This document shows positions 1 to 9,705 of a stretch of 64,000 bases of DNA, in pieces; positions within the stretch are counted from its first letter, which is position 1; each line of letters starts with the position of its first letter. Source of the DNA: Ascaphus truei. Taxonomy: Eukaryota; Chordata; Amphibia; Anura; Ascaphidae. Under the pieces are notes generated by a model that worked only from the letters and a program-made list of their open reading frames with translations, did not search any database and was not told where the DNA came from. The stretch lies in assembly GCA_036426205.1 (NCBI GenBank), contig CM071568.1:119108245-119172244 (forward strand). The letters run 5' to 3'. The position numbers were made by a program, and so were the translations under genes.

Positions 1-204
1 CCCCCCGAGGGAGCCCTGGGTTCCTCTAATTTGGGGATGGCGGTGGGGGGCTCCAGGGGACCCGGTGGACCCGGGGAGGGGGCGCTTCGATTGGAGGACC
101 GATCCTCCGGAGGCTCCGGCGCGCGCACGGCATACCTTGGCACGCGCCCGGTATCTGTCGCGGCCGAGACCGGGCAAAAGTTAGAATAATCTCGGCCGCA
201 ACAG
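1..204. mobile_element. End of a GC-rich terminal-inverted-repeat element (partial)
   Basis: GC-rich sequence interrupts L1 ORF2. Read on the minus strand from 204, it begins CTGTTGCGGCCGAGATTATT and is preceded by TA (205-206). A second copy of CTGTYGCGGCCGAGA lies at about 155-169 in the opposite sense, so the end folds on itself. The end resembles those of the elements at 12481-12846 and 63556-63913 (C.G, then GC-rich, then TTATTC.AAC). The other end lies outside the window. Non-autonomous DNA transposon is an inference; the superfamily is unresolved. Confidence 0.5.
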
Positions 205-206
205 TA

Positions 207-750
207 TGAGGCTGTTGGCCTGAAGCCATCTAGCCCAAACTGCCCGGACCATTCATTGCTTACTACCTCCCAGAGTACATCTGTCCAGGACCGGGTCCAG
301 AGTATGATTAAAATCTCCCCCCGCCACTACACAGTCCTGGGCCAAGGTTCTAAGCAAGGAGAAGAATTTATCAAGAAGGGTTCCGCCTGAACGTTAGGGG
401 CATAGACATTTGCCACTGTGATGGTCTGGATCTGAAATTTCCCCACTATAATTATGAACCTGCAGGTTCTTATCTTTTTTTACAAGGTTAACCTTTAGTG
501 GCAAACGGTTGTGCACCAGAATTGCCATACCTCTCTGTTTTTTATTGGCAGATGCAGCAAACCACTCCGTGTATCTCCTATCAATGAACTTCAGGGAGCT
601 GGCTTTGGAGAAATGAGTCTCCTGTAATAGTATAATGTCTGGGTCATATCTTTTATAATCGGTCATGGCCACTCTTCTTTTATGCAGACTACTGAAACCC
701 TTCACGTTGTGTGATAAAATTACAATGAGCCCTGAGCTGAGCTTGATCAC
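207..750 (-). pseudogene. L1 ORF2 endonuclease domain, frameshifted fragment
   Basis: This encodes the N-terminal apurinic-like endonuclease of an L1 ORF2 protein, the domain that nicks target DNA. The frame from 750 to 394 has the expected order: SHNVKG near the start (the N of the AP-endonuclease family), DIILLQETH (catalytic E) and GMAILVHN. Below about 394 the homology continues in other frames, with a VYAPN-like block and a GGDFN-like block near 330-300. At least two frameshifts are therefore present. Homology stops at the TIR element near 206. The apparent start is GTG, just after an upstream stop; the true start may be missing. Confidence 0.8.
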
Positions 751-2270
751 TGGCTAATACATCGTGAGTAGGTATCTTGAGCGAGGCTGTCTCCTGCGGA
801 CTGGTCCACTGCCAGTGGGGAACATTGAGACACAGACGGAACAACACAAACATACAGCAAAAGAACAATCGATGACTGGCTGGGGTCGACCCCCTCTTGT
901 CGCCATATCTGTCCCTTCTGGGCATCCAGCCTGAGTGCAGCTCTGGATGATCTTCTTCCCACCGCTAGCTCCCATGTCTGCTGGCCCAGTGAGGACTTTC
1001 CTGAGCCGCCTGGGTATAAGCGCCCCAGTGCTCAGGTGGAGACCCATGACAACGGTGGGCAGGGACCCCTATCCTTCCCTCTCCCTCTACAGAAACTAAC
1101 CTTAACCCTGAAACAACCACTTGGAATAATGTGTACCCCCTCTGCCTCCAACCCGCAGATGAGCCACAATTGACCCCCAAAACAATTGACCGACCCTGCG
1201 GCCATCTAACCCCTAATAACTGTCTTGCTTGCCTCTGGTACCTCTATTTGACCTCCCACCCCTCTAACTCCCCTAGGTAGGGACTCTCTCCTAGCGGCTT
1301 TATGACTCATACAGCTTCCTGTCCTATCCTTTGCTTCCCCCTTCGTATTTACCCAAAAGCCCCCACATCTCCGGCAGCCTGGTTCCTTGTTTGCTCCCTT
1401 ATCTGGCCCCCTCCCGCCTCCCCGCCCTCCATTCCCCGCCCTCCATTCCCCTTCTAGGGAGCCCGTGCCTTTCAATAACTATATAGTACGGCCTCCCTCT
1501 GCTGACGTCTTGCCTATTCTGCTGGCGTGCCCGGGGTAGACGAACCCCCCGGTCGCTGTGAATGGGCCCGCTGCTATGGGCTACAGGGCCCCCTGCGTCC
1601 CCTCCCTATTTCCCAGATCTGATGCGCAGCCAACTGTCCCAGGCCTAGGTTATGCCTGTGTTCTTCCGGTGTCCCTGACCTAGTCTCGCGAGAGCCCAGG
1701 GATCCCGTCGCCGCCTGCTGATGTCTGCTATCGGGCCGCCCCTGCCTCCTCCAAGATGGCTGCCTGGCCACTTCTGGTGACGCACATCCGGACGCCGCCA
1801 TTTTCCTGCAGGAATCCCGCGAAGACGTCCGTGTTCCCGCCTGATCTTCCCGCCATCCGCTCTTCTCCATCCGTCTGCATCCAGCATGTTGCCCCCGCCA
1901 TCCGAGACCGCCATCTTGCCCTTCTGCGTTCCAGTGACTGCGTCCATCATTTCCCCTGTTTCAGAATCAGGTACGGATTATACCAAGTTTTATTTTGGCC
2001 TAAGTCTTTGTTGCAGTGGGGTGGCCGGTGGCCAGGTGGGCTCTTTATCTGCGTAAGCCTCCTCCTGCTTCCATGGGGCAAAACTGTGCATTGGGGTCAA
2101 GTACTTAGGTGCCCAGGGCAAGCTTTAATAACCGGAACATTTAAAACTTTTAGAACTCGCAACAACATCAGCCAATCATGTCCCTTTCCCTCCCCTTAGT
2201 CCTCATCACTTTCTTCTGCCCCTCGGTTCTTCCTTGATTTCCCCGCCTTCTGCCATCCTTCCTCCGGTGC
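751..2270 (-). promoter_or_regulatory. GC-rich L1 inter-ORF spacer with YY1-like motifs
   Basis: About 1.5 kb separates ORF1 from ORF2, far longer than in mammalian L1. It is GC- and CpG-rich and has no convincing coding. On the minus strand it holds AAAATGGCGGC (1804-1794) and AAGATGGCGG (about 1914-1905), both good matches to the YY1 core used in L1 5' promoters, plus a third AAGATGGC on the plus strand near 1752. Near 1415-1455 a short unit (ATTCCCCGCCCTCC) is tandemly repeated. Either this lineage has a long spacer, or promoter-like DNA was inserted between the ORFs. Promoter activity is an inference. Confidence 0.4.
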
Positions 2271-3020
2271 TTATGAGCTCCGTGGGTCCGCTGGTGGTCC
2301 CTCTCTCATGCCAAGTTTGTTTAGGAAGTCCTCACCTTCCTCGGGCTCCTTCATGGAGATGGCCTTCTCGCCTTTCAGCACCAGCAGGCCAAATGGGAAG
2401 GTCCATCTATATCTGATCGCCCTTTCGCGTAGGATTCTTGTGATGGGCTGCAACCTTCTTCTTCTGTTGAGGGTCACTGGGGAGAGGTCTTGGAATATCT
2501 GAAGGGAGGCCTCTTCGAATCTGCAGGCCCCTTCAGATTTAGTTTTCCGGAACATGGCCTCCCTGGTCCGGAAATAGTGGAGCTTGGCAATAACATCACG
2601 GGGTTGCTCCGTCGCCACTGGCCTACTCCGGAGGGCCCGATGGCAGCGGTCCATTAGGAGCTCCCCTTCTGGTAGCTCTGGGAGATAGTCGGATTTCTTC
2701 TCCGTCTTCTTAATCGATTTCGTTGCGGCCGCCATCTTTACCTCCAGGGCTCGGGTTCTTTCACCAATCGTTTGAACATCTTTGCGGAGCTCCTGGATCT
2801 CCGCTTGCAGGAGGGTTTTTAAGTCTCTGTAGAGCCGATCAAAATCGCCTATGTGGACCGGCCGTTGTTCCGGGCCCTCCGCTGTGTCCTCTTCTCTCTC
2901 TGATTCTGAGCCAGCATTTGAAAGAGGCGCCATTTCTGCCTCCGCTGCCCGGATGCTCGGGCGGTTCATGTAGTTTCTCAGATCGCCGATGTTCTTCTTC
3001 TTTGCGCTCTGCGGAGCCAT
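2271..3020 (-). CDS. L1 ORF1p-like RNA-binding protein, shortened
   Basis: A 249-residue open frame on the minus strand. L1 ORF1p is an RNA-binding chaperone that coats the element's RNA. Residues 1-55 are basic then acidic and low in complexity. Residues 56-110 form a likely coiled coil (DFDRLYRDLKTLLQAEIQEL). LLMDRCHRAL at about 121-130 matches the end of the RRM-like domain, and residues 140-230 match the C-terminal domain (DLSPVTLNRRRRLQP, RYRWTFPFGLLV). The first strands of the RRM expected between the coiled coil and LLMDRCHRAL seem absent, so an internal deletion is likely although the frame stays open. The ATG start lies about 145 bp inside the inferred 5' end. Confidence 0.75.
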   Translation of the reverse strand: MAPQSAKKKNIGDLRNYMNRPSIRAAEAEMAPLSNAGSESEREEDTAEGPEQRPVHIGDFDRLYRDLKTLLQAEIQELRKDVQTIGERTRALEVKMAAATKSIKKTEKKSDYLPELPEGELLMDRCHRALRSRPVATEQPRDVIAKLHYFRTREAMFRKTKSEGACRFEEASLQIFQDLSPVTLNRRRRLQPITRILRERAIRYRWTFPFGLLVLKGEKAISMKEPEEGEDFLNKLGMREGPPADPRSS

Positions 3021-3165
3021 CCTTAGTGTGTCTATTCCGTGAATAGGGACAATTTGGGGATTTTAGGCTGTTTTTGAGTGGTTAAATCAGGGTTTTATGC
3101 TTGGTGGGGGACGCAGCTCAGTGCCTACACATCTAACCACCTCACCATCGCGCATGCGCCTCCGT

Positions 3166-4325
3166 GGCATTATAATTTTAAAGTATACATTTAGAGATGT
3201 TCAAGTAAGACATGAGCCATGGGTGAGGGTAGGCCATGAATAATAGTGTCCTTGCTTTTTCTGCCTGACTGGAGGGTTCCCTGAAGTCCTCAGCAGCATG
3301 GTCCATCAATGAGGAGTAGATGGTGGCTCTACTGGAGGAGGTCAGGTGATGTAGAGCAGACTGTCAGTAGTCACAGTTTTTAGAGGGCAGGTTGATGGAG
3401 TGGAGGCAAGGAAGAAGGCAGCAGGCACCTTCAACAGGTCCTCGATTTCACCACATGACTAGGAGCTGGTGGGCTGAGCTTTAGGGGCAGGAATGGAGTT
3501 ATGTCACACCAGGGTTAGCTCCAGTAGAGAGGGGGGAGGCCCCAACAGTTAAATAAAAAAATATATAACGGGGAGTATGTGGAAATATTTACTTTTTTGC
3601 TTGGTTAAAAGGAGGCAAATGGGGATAAGTCAGGAGAGGGCAAGGGTAAGTATGTGGCTAGGGATCCCATAACCAAGACATTTCAGAAGTGGTTAAAGAA
3701 TAAAGCCATTTTGAGCAGTACAGTATTATTGGAGAAATGGAGGCTCAGAAGTGTGTGGCACTGTTTAGCTATGTGGATACTGACAGATAAGATGGTGGTC
3801 AATTTAGCTGCATTAGACTAAGGACTTTCATCAGCACTTGTCGGTGCATAAGAAAGCGAGGACAGTCTATAAAGATATGCATTTATGTCTGTAACTAATG
3901 ATATCACAGAGGCCTTCTCACTTTCTATCAGTGACTGACATTTCACAGTTGACTGCTGTCGAAGTGCTGTCCATTTGGCCAAGGGGTGGGGGTATTTTGA
4001 GTGGAGAAGCATTAGTATTAGGGATGGGTGACATTTTTGCCAGTCACTGTATATTGGGGAAGAGAAGGAAGAGGATTAGGAAAAATAACATGGTAAAACA
4101 TTGGTTTATAAACATTATTTGCACTGTTAAGTACTTGAGTCATTTAATAACCACACAGTGACCTGGGACAAAAATATTAATTGTGCTATCTGCCTGACAC
4201 ATACTGAATTTAAGTTCAAATAAATAAAACTCTACGAACCACAGCGCACAAAGTGTTATTGGGGTGACAATTCTAAGGAACGTTATAAGGTATGGAGTAT
4301 GGTGTCAGAACCCACACAACCTCAG
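3166..4325. other. No gene seen
   Basis: AT-rich intergenic sequence between the L1 and the gypsy element's left flank. Short open frames are present but show no recognisable family or motif. Confidence 0.5.
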
Positions 4326-4544
4326 TTATTCAAGACAGAAGCTTTAGCAGTGTGAACTAAACAAGCTGACGGATATCATCACTGTCACAGCATACTTTTG
4401 AGCTCTGCTTCTTACTGAAAGTAAATATGTACACACAGCCTTAAAAATCAGTGTTTGTGGGTTCTAGTCCTGTTGAGTCTGAAACCATTCCACTCATTAG
4501 ATTAGTGCCTTAAGCTTACAGAAAAAAACTCTATATACTATAGT
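4326..4544 (+). repeat. Left flank of the gypsy element, duplicated at 9085-9294
   Basis: About 219 bp beginning TTATTCAAGACAGAAGC and ending just before the 5' LTR. The same sequence, with scattered differences, lies at 9085-9294, directly before a second LTR copy. The matching stretch thus runs through flank and LTR together (4326-5005 against 9085-9705), which suggests a tandem duplication. The alternative, that this stretch is part of a longer LTR, cannot be excluded. Confidence 0.75.
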
Positions 4545-5005
4545 TGTATGAGGTTTGGTAAAATGCTTTATGGGTTTTCAGTTTCCCATTCTTGATTTTA
4601 CACTTGCTCGCCCTCTGTGACCGAATTGTCCATCTTTGTCTCTGGCAACTTCCATTAAAAGAACAGCCCTCTGAGCAGGAAGTTGCTGAGCAAAGTTCCA
4701 GTTCATGCTGAGTTCATGCAACGCGTTTGTACCTATTGTCTTCCACGTTACCAGACCCGGCTCACGTAACTCATCTATCCTTGTCTTAAGCACGCCCGAC
4801 CACTGCATGTACTTCAACTATCCTTGTCTTCAGCATGCTTCGATGTCTGCATCCACTACGACTACACAACTCTGCTGCTTGCCCTGCCCTTCAGGCCTAT
4901 ACCCACTACTCTATAAGGATGCTGTCCCTCGGCTCAGGTCGGTTCTTTCATCTTCCAACCTCAGCCTTGTGTGTCCGCTTCCTGCTTGAGACGAGCATCG
5001 TTAAA
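4545..5005 (+). repeat. 5' LTR of the gypsy element
   Basis: About 461 bp starting TGTATGAGGTTTGG and ending after GACGAGCATCG. It matches 9295-9705 along its length. The 3' copy ends CTACA, so the LTR probably had TG...CA ends. No clean target-site duplication is visible. Confidence 0.8.
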
Positions 5006-5022
5006 TTTTGCTCGGCCCAAAT

Positions 5023-5880
5023 ATGGACCTCGCTGAGGTAGGATGAGCTGTTACCCTGCAAGGACAGTACTTGGGGGATCAAGAGGAATGCCTCACCTTA
5101 CACAAACAACAACTGGCACAGATGTGTGATTGCGGTGCAGGACTTAGTCACCCACATAGGCACACATCAGACGGACTTGAAGGCTGCAGATGCGGCTACG
5201 ATACCATTTTCTTTAGCCCCAGTGATCAGAGAACCTCGGATCCCGACTCCTCTAAGGTATGGTGGGGACCCTATGGCATGCAGGGGATTTCTTAATCAAT
5301 GCTCTATCCAATTTGAATTACAACTGTCCATGTTCACCACGCACAAAGCCCGGGTGGCCTACATCTTTTCTCTCCTCAGAAACAAGGCAGTGGATTGGGC
5401 CTCCCTGCTATGGGAGCGTGATTCTCCCCTGATCAGTGACTCCCCTGCTTCATCCATACTTTCAAATTAGTGTTTGCCACTCCAGGATGTATATCTTCAG
5501 CTTCAGCTTCACTCCTGCGGATCCGCCAGGGAACACGCACGGTAGGCCAGTATGCCATGGAGTTTCGCACCCTCATGGTTTAAACTGGCTGGAATAATGA
5601 AGCCCTAGTAGCGGCCTTTTGCCAGAGACTATCGGACCCCTAAAAGATGAGTTGACCTGCCAGGACATCCCTAAAGACCTTCAGGAGTTGATTCTTCTCT
5701 GCGTACGGATCGATCTCAGAATGCAGGAATGTATGTCAAAGAAGTGCCGTTCTGATAAGTGTCTGACTACTTGGTTGGCCCCAAACTTTGCTTCTCTGGC
5801 CACCAGATTCATGACTGCCCAATTGTTGTGGGTTCAGGAAAAAACCTGAGCCCAGTGAAGTTGAGGGAGCATTCGCTGGA
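5023..5880 (+). pseudogene. Gypsy gag (capsid and zinc-knuckle remnant)
   Basis: Gag forms the virus-like particle of LTR retrotransposons. The likely original ATG is at 5023 but is followed by a stop within ten codons. The best preserved part, in the frame read from 5126, carries the capsid signature of Retrotrans_gag proteins: PRIPTPLRYGGDP, CRGFLNQCSIQFE and DWASLLWERDSP. This is also the family that gave rise to the host genes PEG10 and RTL1. Homology continues to about 5740 through further stops. Near 5790-5825 a degraded zinc knuckle (GHQIHDCP) has lost one cysteine. Non-functional. Confidence 0.85.
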
Positions 5881-5939
5881 CATTTCTACCATCCCTTTTC
5901 CCTCTGTGTCTTCCAAGATTCTTCTGCCGGTTTCCCTCT

Positions 5940-6060
5940 AATTGGGCTCTGCCTCAGTGTCCACTCAGGCCTTCGTGGATTCCAGAGCAGCCGATAATTT
6001 CCTCGATCTATCGTTCGCCAGGTAGCATGGAATTCCCCTTTGCTCGTTGGAGATTACGTT
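5940..6060 (+). pseudogene. Gypsy aspartic protease remnant
   Basis: Between gag and RT a short stretch reads AFVDSRAADNFLDL (about 5971-6010). This fits the retroviral-type aspartic protease active-site region, where the family motif is D-S/T-G followed by A. Here the glycine is arginine, which would inactivate it, and stops surround it. The assignment rests on motif and position. Confidence 0.55.
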
Positions 6061-6217
6061 AGAGATTGTGGAAATTGATGTAAGACTCCTAGTACCCAGT
6101 ACCATCACCCAGGAGTCTATCTCCCTTAGTAGTGAACATCAGAGTTCTACATAATGAGCTACTCCCTTTCTTGGTAATCACTCACCGTAAGCACCTATAG
6201 TATTAGGTCTCCCTTGG

Positions 6218-7250
6218 TTGCGTTCCCACAACCCTACAATTGACTGGTTAACGGGACAAGTGACCGCCTTGGGCCAGCAATGTCATGGGACTTGCTTGTC
6301 TATATCTCGCCCCAGCTTTGACTCACCGCTGGCATCCATGTCCCTTCCCGATGGTCTTTCCCTCACCTACCAGGATTTTAGGGATGTTTTCAACAAGAAG
6401 CAATCTGAGGTGTTACACCACATCAAACATCGACTGTCATATCGACTTGCTCCCTGGAGCCATTCCACATCGTGAGTTCACGTACCCCCTTTTGCAGCCA
6501 GAGACAAATGCTATGTGGTAGCACATAGATGAGAATTTGAAACGTGGATTAATCGGCAAGTCTACTTCTCCTGCGGGAGTGGGTTTCTTCTTCATGGAAA
6601 AAACGGATGGCTCTCTACAGGTACGTTCCTGTATAGATTACATGGTATTGAACAAAATTACAGTAAAAAATCGTTTTCCTATCCCTCTCATTCCGGAAAT
6701 ATTTGACCAACTCCATGGGGCTTCTATTTTCACTAAGTTGGATCTCTGCGAGGCATACAATTTGGTCCGAATTAAGGAGGGTAATGAATGGAAGACAGCG
6801 TTCAATACCCGAGATAGGCATTATGAATACTTAGTGATGTCATTCGGTTTGTGCAACGCTCCGACTGTGTTCCAAAGCTTCATAAATGAGGTATTCTGAG
6901 ATCTCTGAGATCAATTTACGGTCATATCCTGATTTTTTCTTCTTCATGGTCCTAACATCGGGTCCAGGTCCGGCAGGTTTTTCAGAGGTTACAGCAACAC
7001 GCTCTCTACACCAAGCTGGAGAATGCCAATTTGAAGAACCTAAGATCTCCTTCCTCGGATACATTATCTCCGCCCAGGTTTATGAGATGGACAGAGCCAC
7101 AATCTCAGCAGTGTTGGACTGGCCCGTACCGGATGGTCTCAAACCCACTCAGTGTTTTCTCAGATTCGCCAACTACTACAGAAGGTTCATTAAAAACTTC
7201 TCCAAGGTGGTGGGTCCCATTACGACTCTTATGAAACAAGGAGCGAATCC
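6218..7250 (+). pseudogene. Gypsy reverse transcriptase, active site lost
   Basis: Spans the connector (YQDFRDVFNKKQSEVL near 6370-6415) and the RT domain, which would copy element RNA to DNA. The clearest part is 6537-6899: [24 protein letters not shown], then [16 protein letters not shown] (first catalytic aspartate), then [18 protein letters not shown]. After 6899 the frame shifts. The YxDD box expected near 6925 reads YPDF, so the catalytic pair is gone. The thumb resumes in the frame of 6886-7680 with CQFEEPKISFLGYIIS and FANYYRRFIKNFSKVV. Several lesions show long decay. Confidence 0.9.
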
Positions 7251-7570
7251 AAAGAAGTGGACACCTGAAGCAGTACAGGCCTTCGAGAAACTGAAGTTTG
7301 CTTTCTCGTCCACGCTGGTACTTGTTAATCCTGATCCCTCTATGCTTTTCGTAGTGGAAGTGGACGCATCCGATGTGGTGTCCGGGGCCATCCTATCCCA
7401 ATGGCAGGAAATTCAAGGGAGACTATACCCCTGTGCCTTCTTTTCTAAGAAGTTATCCTCCGCCAAGAGAAATTACGATGTTGGGAACCAGGAATTACTT
7501 GCCGTAAAATTAGCTCATCAAGAGTGGCGACATTTTCTGGAAGGTAATGGATCAGAAGAATTTGGAGTAC
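7251..7570 (+). pseudogene. Gypsy RNase H domain
   Basis: RNase H removes the RNA strand during reverse transcription. In the frame continuing from the RT, the sequence shows WTPEAVQAFEKLK, then FVVEVDASDVVSGAILSQ with the first catalytic aspartate, then CAFFSKKLSSAKRNYDVGNQ and ELLAVKLAHQEWRHFLEG with the catalytic glutamate region. The domain stays open, but the frame runs out of homology near 7560. The zinc-binding HHCC domain of integrase expected next is missing, so a deletion at about 7560-7690 is likely. Confidence 0.85.
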
Positions 7571-7689
7571 ATTGTAGGTGCAAAGAGACTTGGGACTCGA
7601 CAGGGGAGAAGGGCTCCCTTTTTTTACACGCTTTTCTGCCGGTTCCTACCAGACCAGTCTGTCCATGTACTTTATCGTAGAGTTACTGC

Positions 7690-8200
7690 TGCGGTATGAT
7701 GACCATTCTTGTAGTGGTTGATTGCTTCATAAGACAGGCTAATTTAGTACCACTCCAGAAGTTACCCACTGCCTTCAAAATGTTCTGACATTTTTACCTA
7801 GGAGATATTTCATCTTCATGGTATTCCGATTGAGATTGTCTCCGACCGTGGCTCCCAGTTTGTTGCCAAATTTTGGAGAGCATTCTGCAAATCAATGGGG
7901 ATCTTACTCCACTTCTCGTCATAATACCATCCTCAGTCCAATGGCCTCACAGAGAGGACAAATCAATCCTTGGAGCAATTTCTATGTTGCTCCATCTCTG
8001 AAAGTCAGGATAACTGGGTGGATATTCTTCCTTGGGAAGAATTTGCATGGAACTCATTGGGACATGACTCTACACAAGAGTCCCCATTCTTATGTGCCTA
8101 TGGGTACCATCCTTCTGCCTTCCCATTGTCTTTGTCCCATTCTGGAGTTACTGCAGTGGATGACAAGGTCCAGGAGCTACAGACAAGACAACGAGTATTC
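7690..8200 (+). pseudogene. Gypsy integrase catalytic core, frameshifted
   Basis: Integrase inserts the DNA copy into the genome. All three DDE positions can be found, but in different frames: ILVVVDCF near 7710, VSDRGSQF near 7845, and GLTERTNQSLEQF near 7945-7980. The stretch after the glutamate (WVDILPWEEFAWNS, then FLCAYGYHPSAFP) matches the C-terminal part of gypsy integrase cores and ends at the MITE insertion point near 8202. Stops and frameshifts make it non-functional. The N-terminal HHCC domain is absent. Confidence 0.85.
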
Positions 8201-8210
8201 TAACGATTGC

Positions 8211-8457
8211 TTTAAACTAGCCCGGTTACATGCTGGGTACATGTTGGGTGTAACCTGGCCAGTTTAAGGCAAGTTTAAGGTATTTCTGCATTGACTAATG
8301 AGCCATCGGATTCCCACAACAGTGGTCCCTGGCAGTCCCATTCAGTTTGAATGGGACTGCCAGGGACCCCCGCTGCTAATCTGATGGGCCATTAGTCAAT
8401 GCAGAAATGCCTTAAACTTTCCTTAAACTAGACCCAGCATGTACCTGGGTCTTTTTG
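8211..8457. mobile_element. 247-bp foldback MITE with 8-bp target duplication
   Basis: Inserted within the gypsy integrase. It is flanked by ACGATTGC at 8203-8210 and 8458-8465, a perfect 8-bp target-site duplication. Almost the whole element is an inverted repeat; the inner arms include GGTCCCTGGCAGTCCCATTC and its complement around about 8350. Eight-bp duplications suit hAT-type elements, but the ends (TTTAAACTAG...) do not give a clear superfamily. Gypsy homology resumes directly after it. Confidence 0.85.
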
Positions 8458-8465
8458 ACGATTGC

Positions 8466-9035
8466 CACTGGTTTGTGTTAGAATAACCGTCGGCACTACA
8501 GTACAGTCTCTGTGGAAGAGGATTCATGCCAACCTAAATAAAACCTCCCTTCAGCAGAAGGATCAAGCGGATAAGCATCGGCTGCCAGCTCACAGTTCCT
8601 GGTTGGAGACCACGTCTGGCTATCTACCAGGAATATCTGTGTGAAGATTCCTTCCCTGAAACTTGGGCCAAGGTTTATAGGTCCCTACAAGATTGCAAAA
8701 CAAGTAAATCCGGTTGTATTTAATTGGAGCTACCAGATACCTTAAGGATTCCTCGTTCTTCCATGTGTCACTACTAAAGGCGGTGGTCCACAACAACTTC
8801 TCTACTGCTCCCACCCTTCCAGGACTGGTTCTGGTGATGGTCAAGTGGAGTATATAATTCGTCTTATTCTGGATTCTCGTACATCTCGAGGTAGTCTCCA
8901 GTACCTAGTATATAGGAAGGGATACGGTCCAGAAGAAAATTCCTGACTGAAGGCCGGTGATGTCCACACTTCCTCCTTGATCCGAGGTTTCCACCGAAAG
9001 TCCCCGACAAGCCTGTCTAAATCATCTGGAGATCG
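8466..9035 (+). pseudogene. Gypsy integrase C-terminus and chromodomain
   Basis: Downstream of the MITE, integrase homology continues (WKRIHANLNKTSLQQKDQADKH, then a KLGPRFIGPYKI-type block near 8655-8690, then SFHVSLLKAVV near 8760). At about 8845-9000 one frame reads EYIIRLILDSRTSRGSLQYL followed by VYRKGYGPEE. This is the chromodomain of gypsy chromoviruses, thought to steer integration to particular chromatin. Stops and a frame change break it. The chromodomain is the main evidence for the lineage. Confidence 0.85.
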
Positions 9036-9039
9036 ATTC

Positions 9040-9060
9040 TGGAGAGGGGAGAGAGGGGGT
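9040..9060 (+). other. Polypurine tract (plus-strand primer site)
   Basis: GGAGAGGGGAGAGAGGGGG lies just before the LTR-like TATGAGGTTTGG. This is where a gypsy element's polypurine tract should be. Confidence 0.75.
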
Positions 9061-9705
9061 ACTATGAGGTTTGGCAAAATCCTGTTATTCAAGACAGAAA
9101 CTTTAGCAGTGTGAACTAAACAAGCTAACAGATATCATCACAGTCACAACATACTTTTGAGCTCCACTTCTTACCGAAATTAAATATGTGTACAGCCTTA
9201 AAAATCAGTGGTTGTGGGTTCTAGTCCTGTTGAGTCTGAAACCACTCATTAGGTTTGTGCCTTAGGCTTACAGTAAAACTCTATATACTGTAATTGTATG
9301 AGGTTTGGAAAAATCCTTTCCGGATATTCCGATTCCGGTTCAGGATTTTGCTCTTTCTCGCCCTCTGATGCTGAATCGTCCATCTTTGTCTCTGGCAACA
9401 TCCTTTAAAAGGACAGTCCTCTGAGCAGGAAGTTATCAAGCATAGTTCCTGTTCATGCTGAGTTCATGTGACGCACTTATACCTATTATCTTCCATGTTA
9501 CAGACCCAGTTAATGTACCTCGACTATCCTTGTCTTCAGCCTGCCTCGAGCTCTGCATCTACACCGACTACGCAACTTTGCTGCCAGCCCTGACCTTCAG
9601 CATATGATGCACTACTCTATCCGGACACTCGGTTTAGTTTGGTACTTTCACCTTTCTACCTCAGCCCTGTGGGTCTGCTTCCTGCTTGAGACGAGCATCG
9701 CTACA
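9061..9705 (+). repeat. Rearranged 3' LTR region: 24-bp LTR start, flank copy, full LTR
   Basis: Directly after the polypurine tract come 24 bp that match the LTR start (ACTATGAGGTTTGGCAAAAT). At 9085 the sequence jumps to a copy of the left flank (9085-9294, compare 4326-4544) and then to a full LTR (9295-9705, ending CTACA). The junction shares TTATTC with the left flank's start. The simplest reading is a tandem duplication or template switch joining a broken 3' LTR to a second flank-plus-LTR copy. Confidence 0.75.

Larger units (their letters stand above)
207..3165 (-). mobile_element. L1-clade LINE, interrupted at its ORF2
   Basis: An L1-type non-LTR retrotransposon on the minus strand. 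From right to left it has a short 5' region beginning near the GCGCATGCGC motif at about 3150-3160, an ORF1 (3020-2271), a GC-rich spacer of about 1.5 kb, and the endonuclease part of ORF2 (750-207). The rest of ORF2 is cut by the TIR element at the window edge. ORF1 keeps the coiled-coil and C-terminal-domain layout of vertebrate L1 ORF1p. ORF2 has frameshifts, so this copy is dead. The 5' boundary is approximate. Confidence 0.8.
4545..9705 (+). mobile_element. Chromodomain Ty3/gypsy LTR retrotransposon, decayed
   Basis: A plus-strand LTR retrotransposon with order LTR, gag, protease, reverse transcriptase, RNase H, integrase with chromodomain, polypurine tract, LTR. Integrase after RNase H and a C-terminal chromodomain mark the chromovirus branch of Ty3/gypsy. 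All domains are broken by stops and frameshifts, and the RT active-site box is lost, so it cannot move. A MITE (8211-8457) sits inside the integrase region. The right end is rearranged: 24 bp of LTR follow the polypurine tract, then a copy of the left flank, then a full LTR. Confidence 0.9.

Noticed and set aside
26..229. 67-codon minus frame near the left edge
   Set aside because: It lies in a GC-rich TIR element end and has no family resemblance.
1206..2199. Several frames of 70-147 codons on both strands
   Set aside because: They overlap each other in the GC-rich L1 spacer; composition explains them and none shows a domain.
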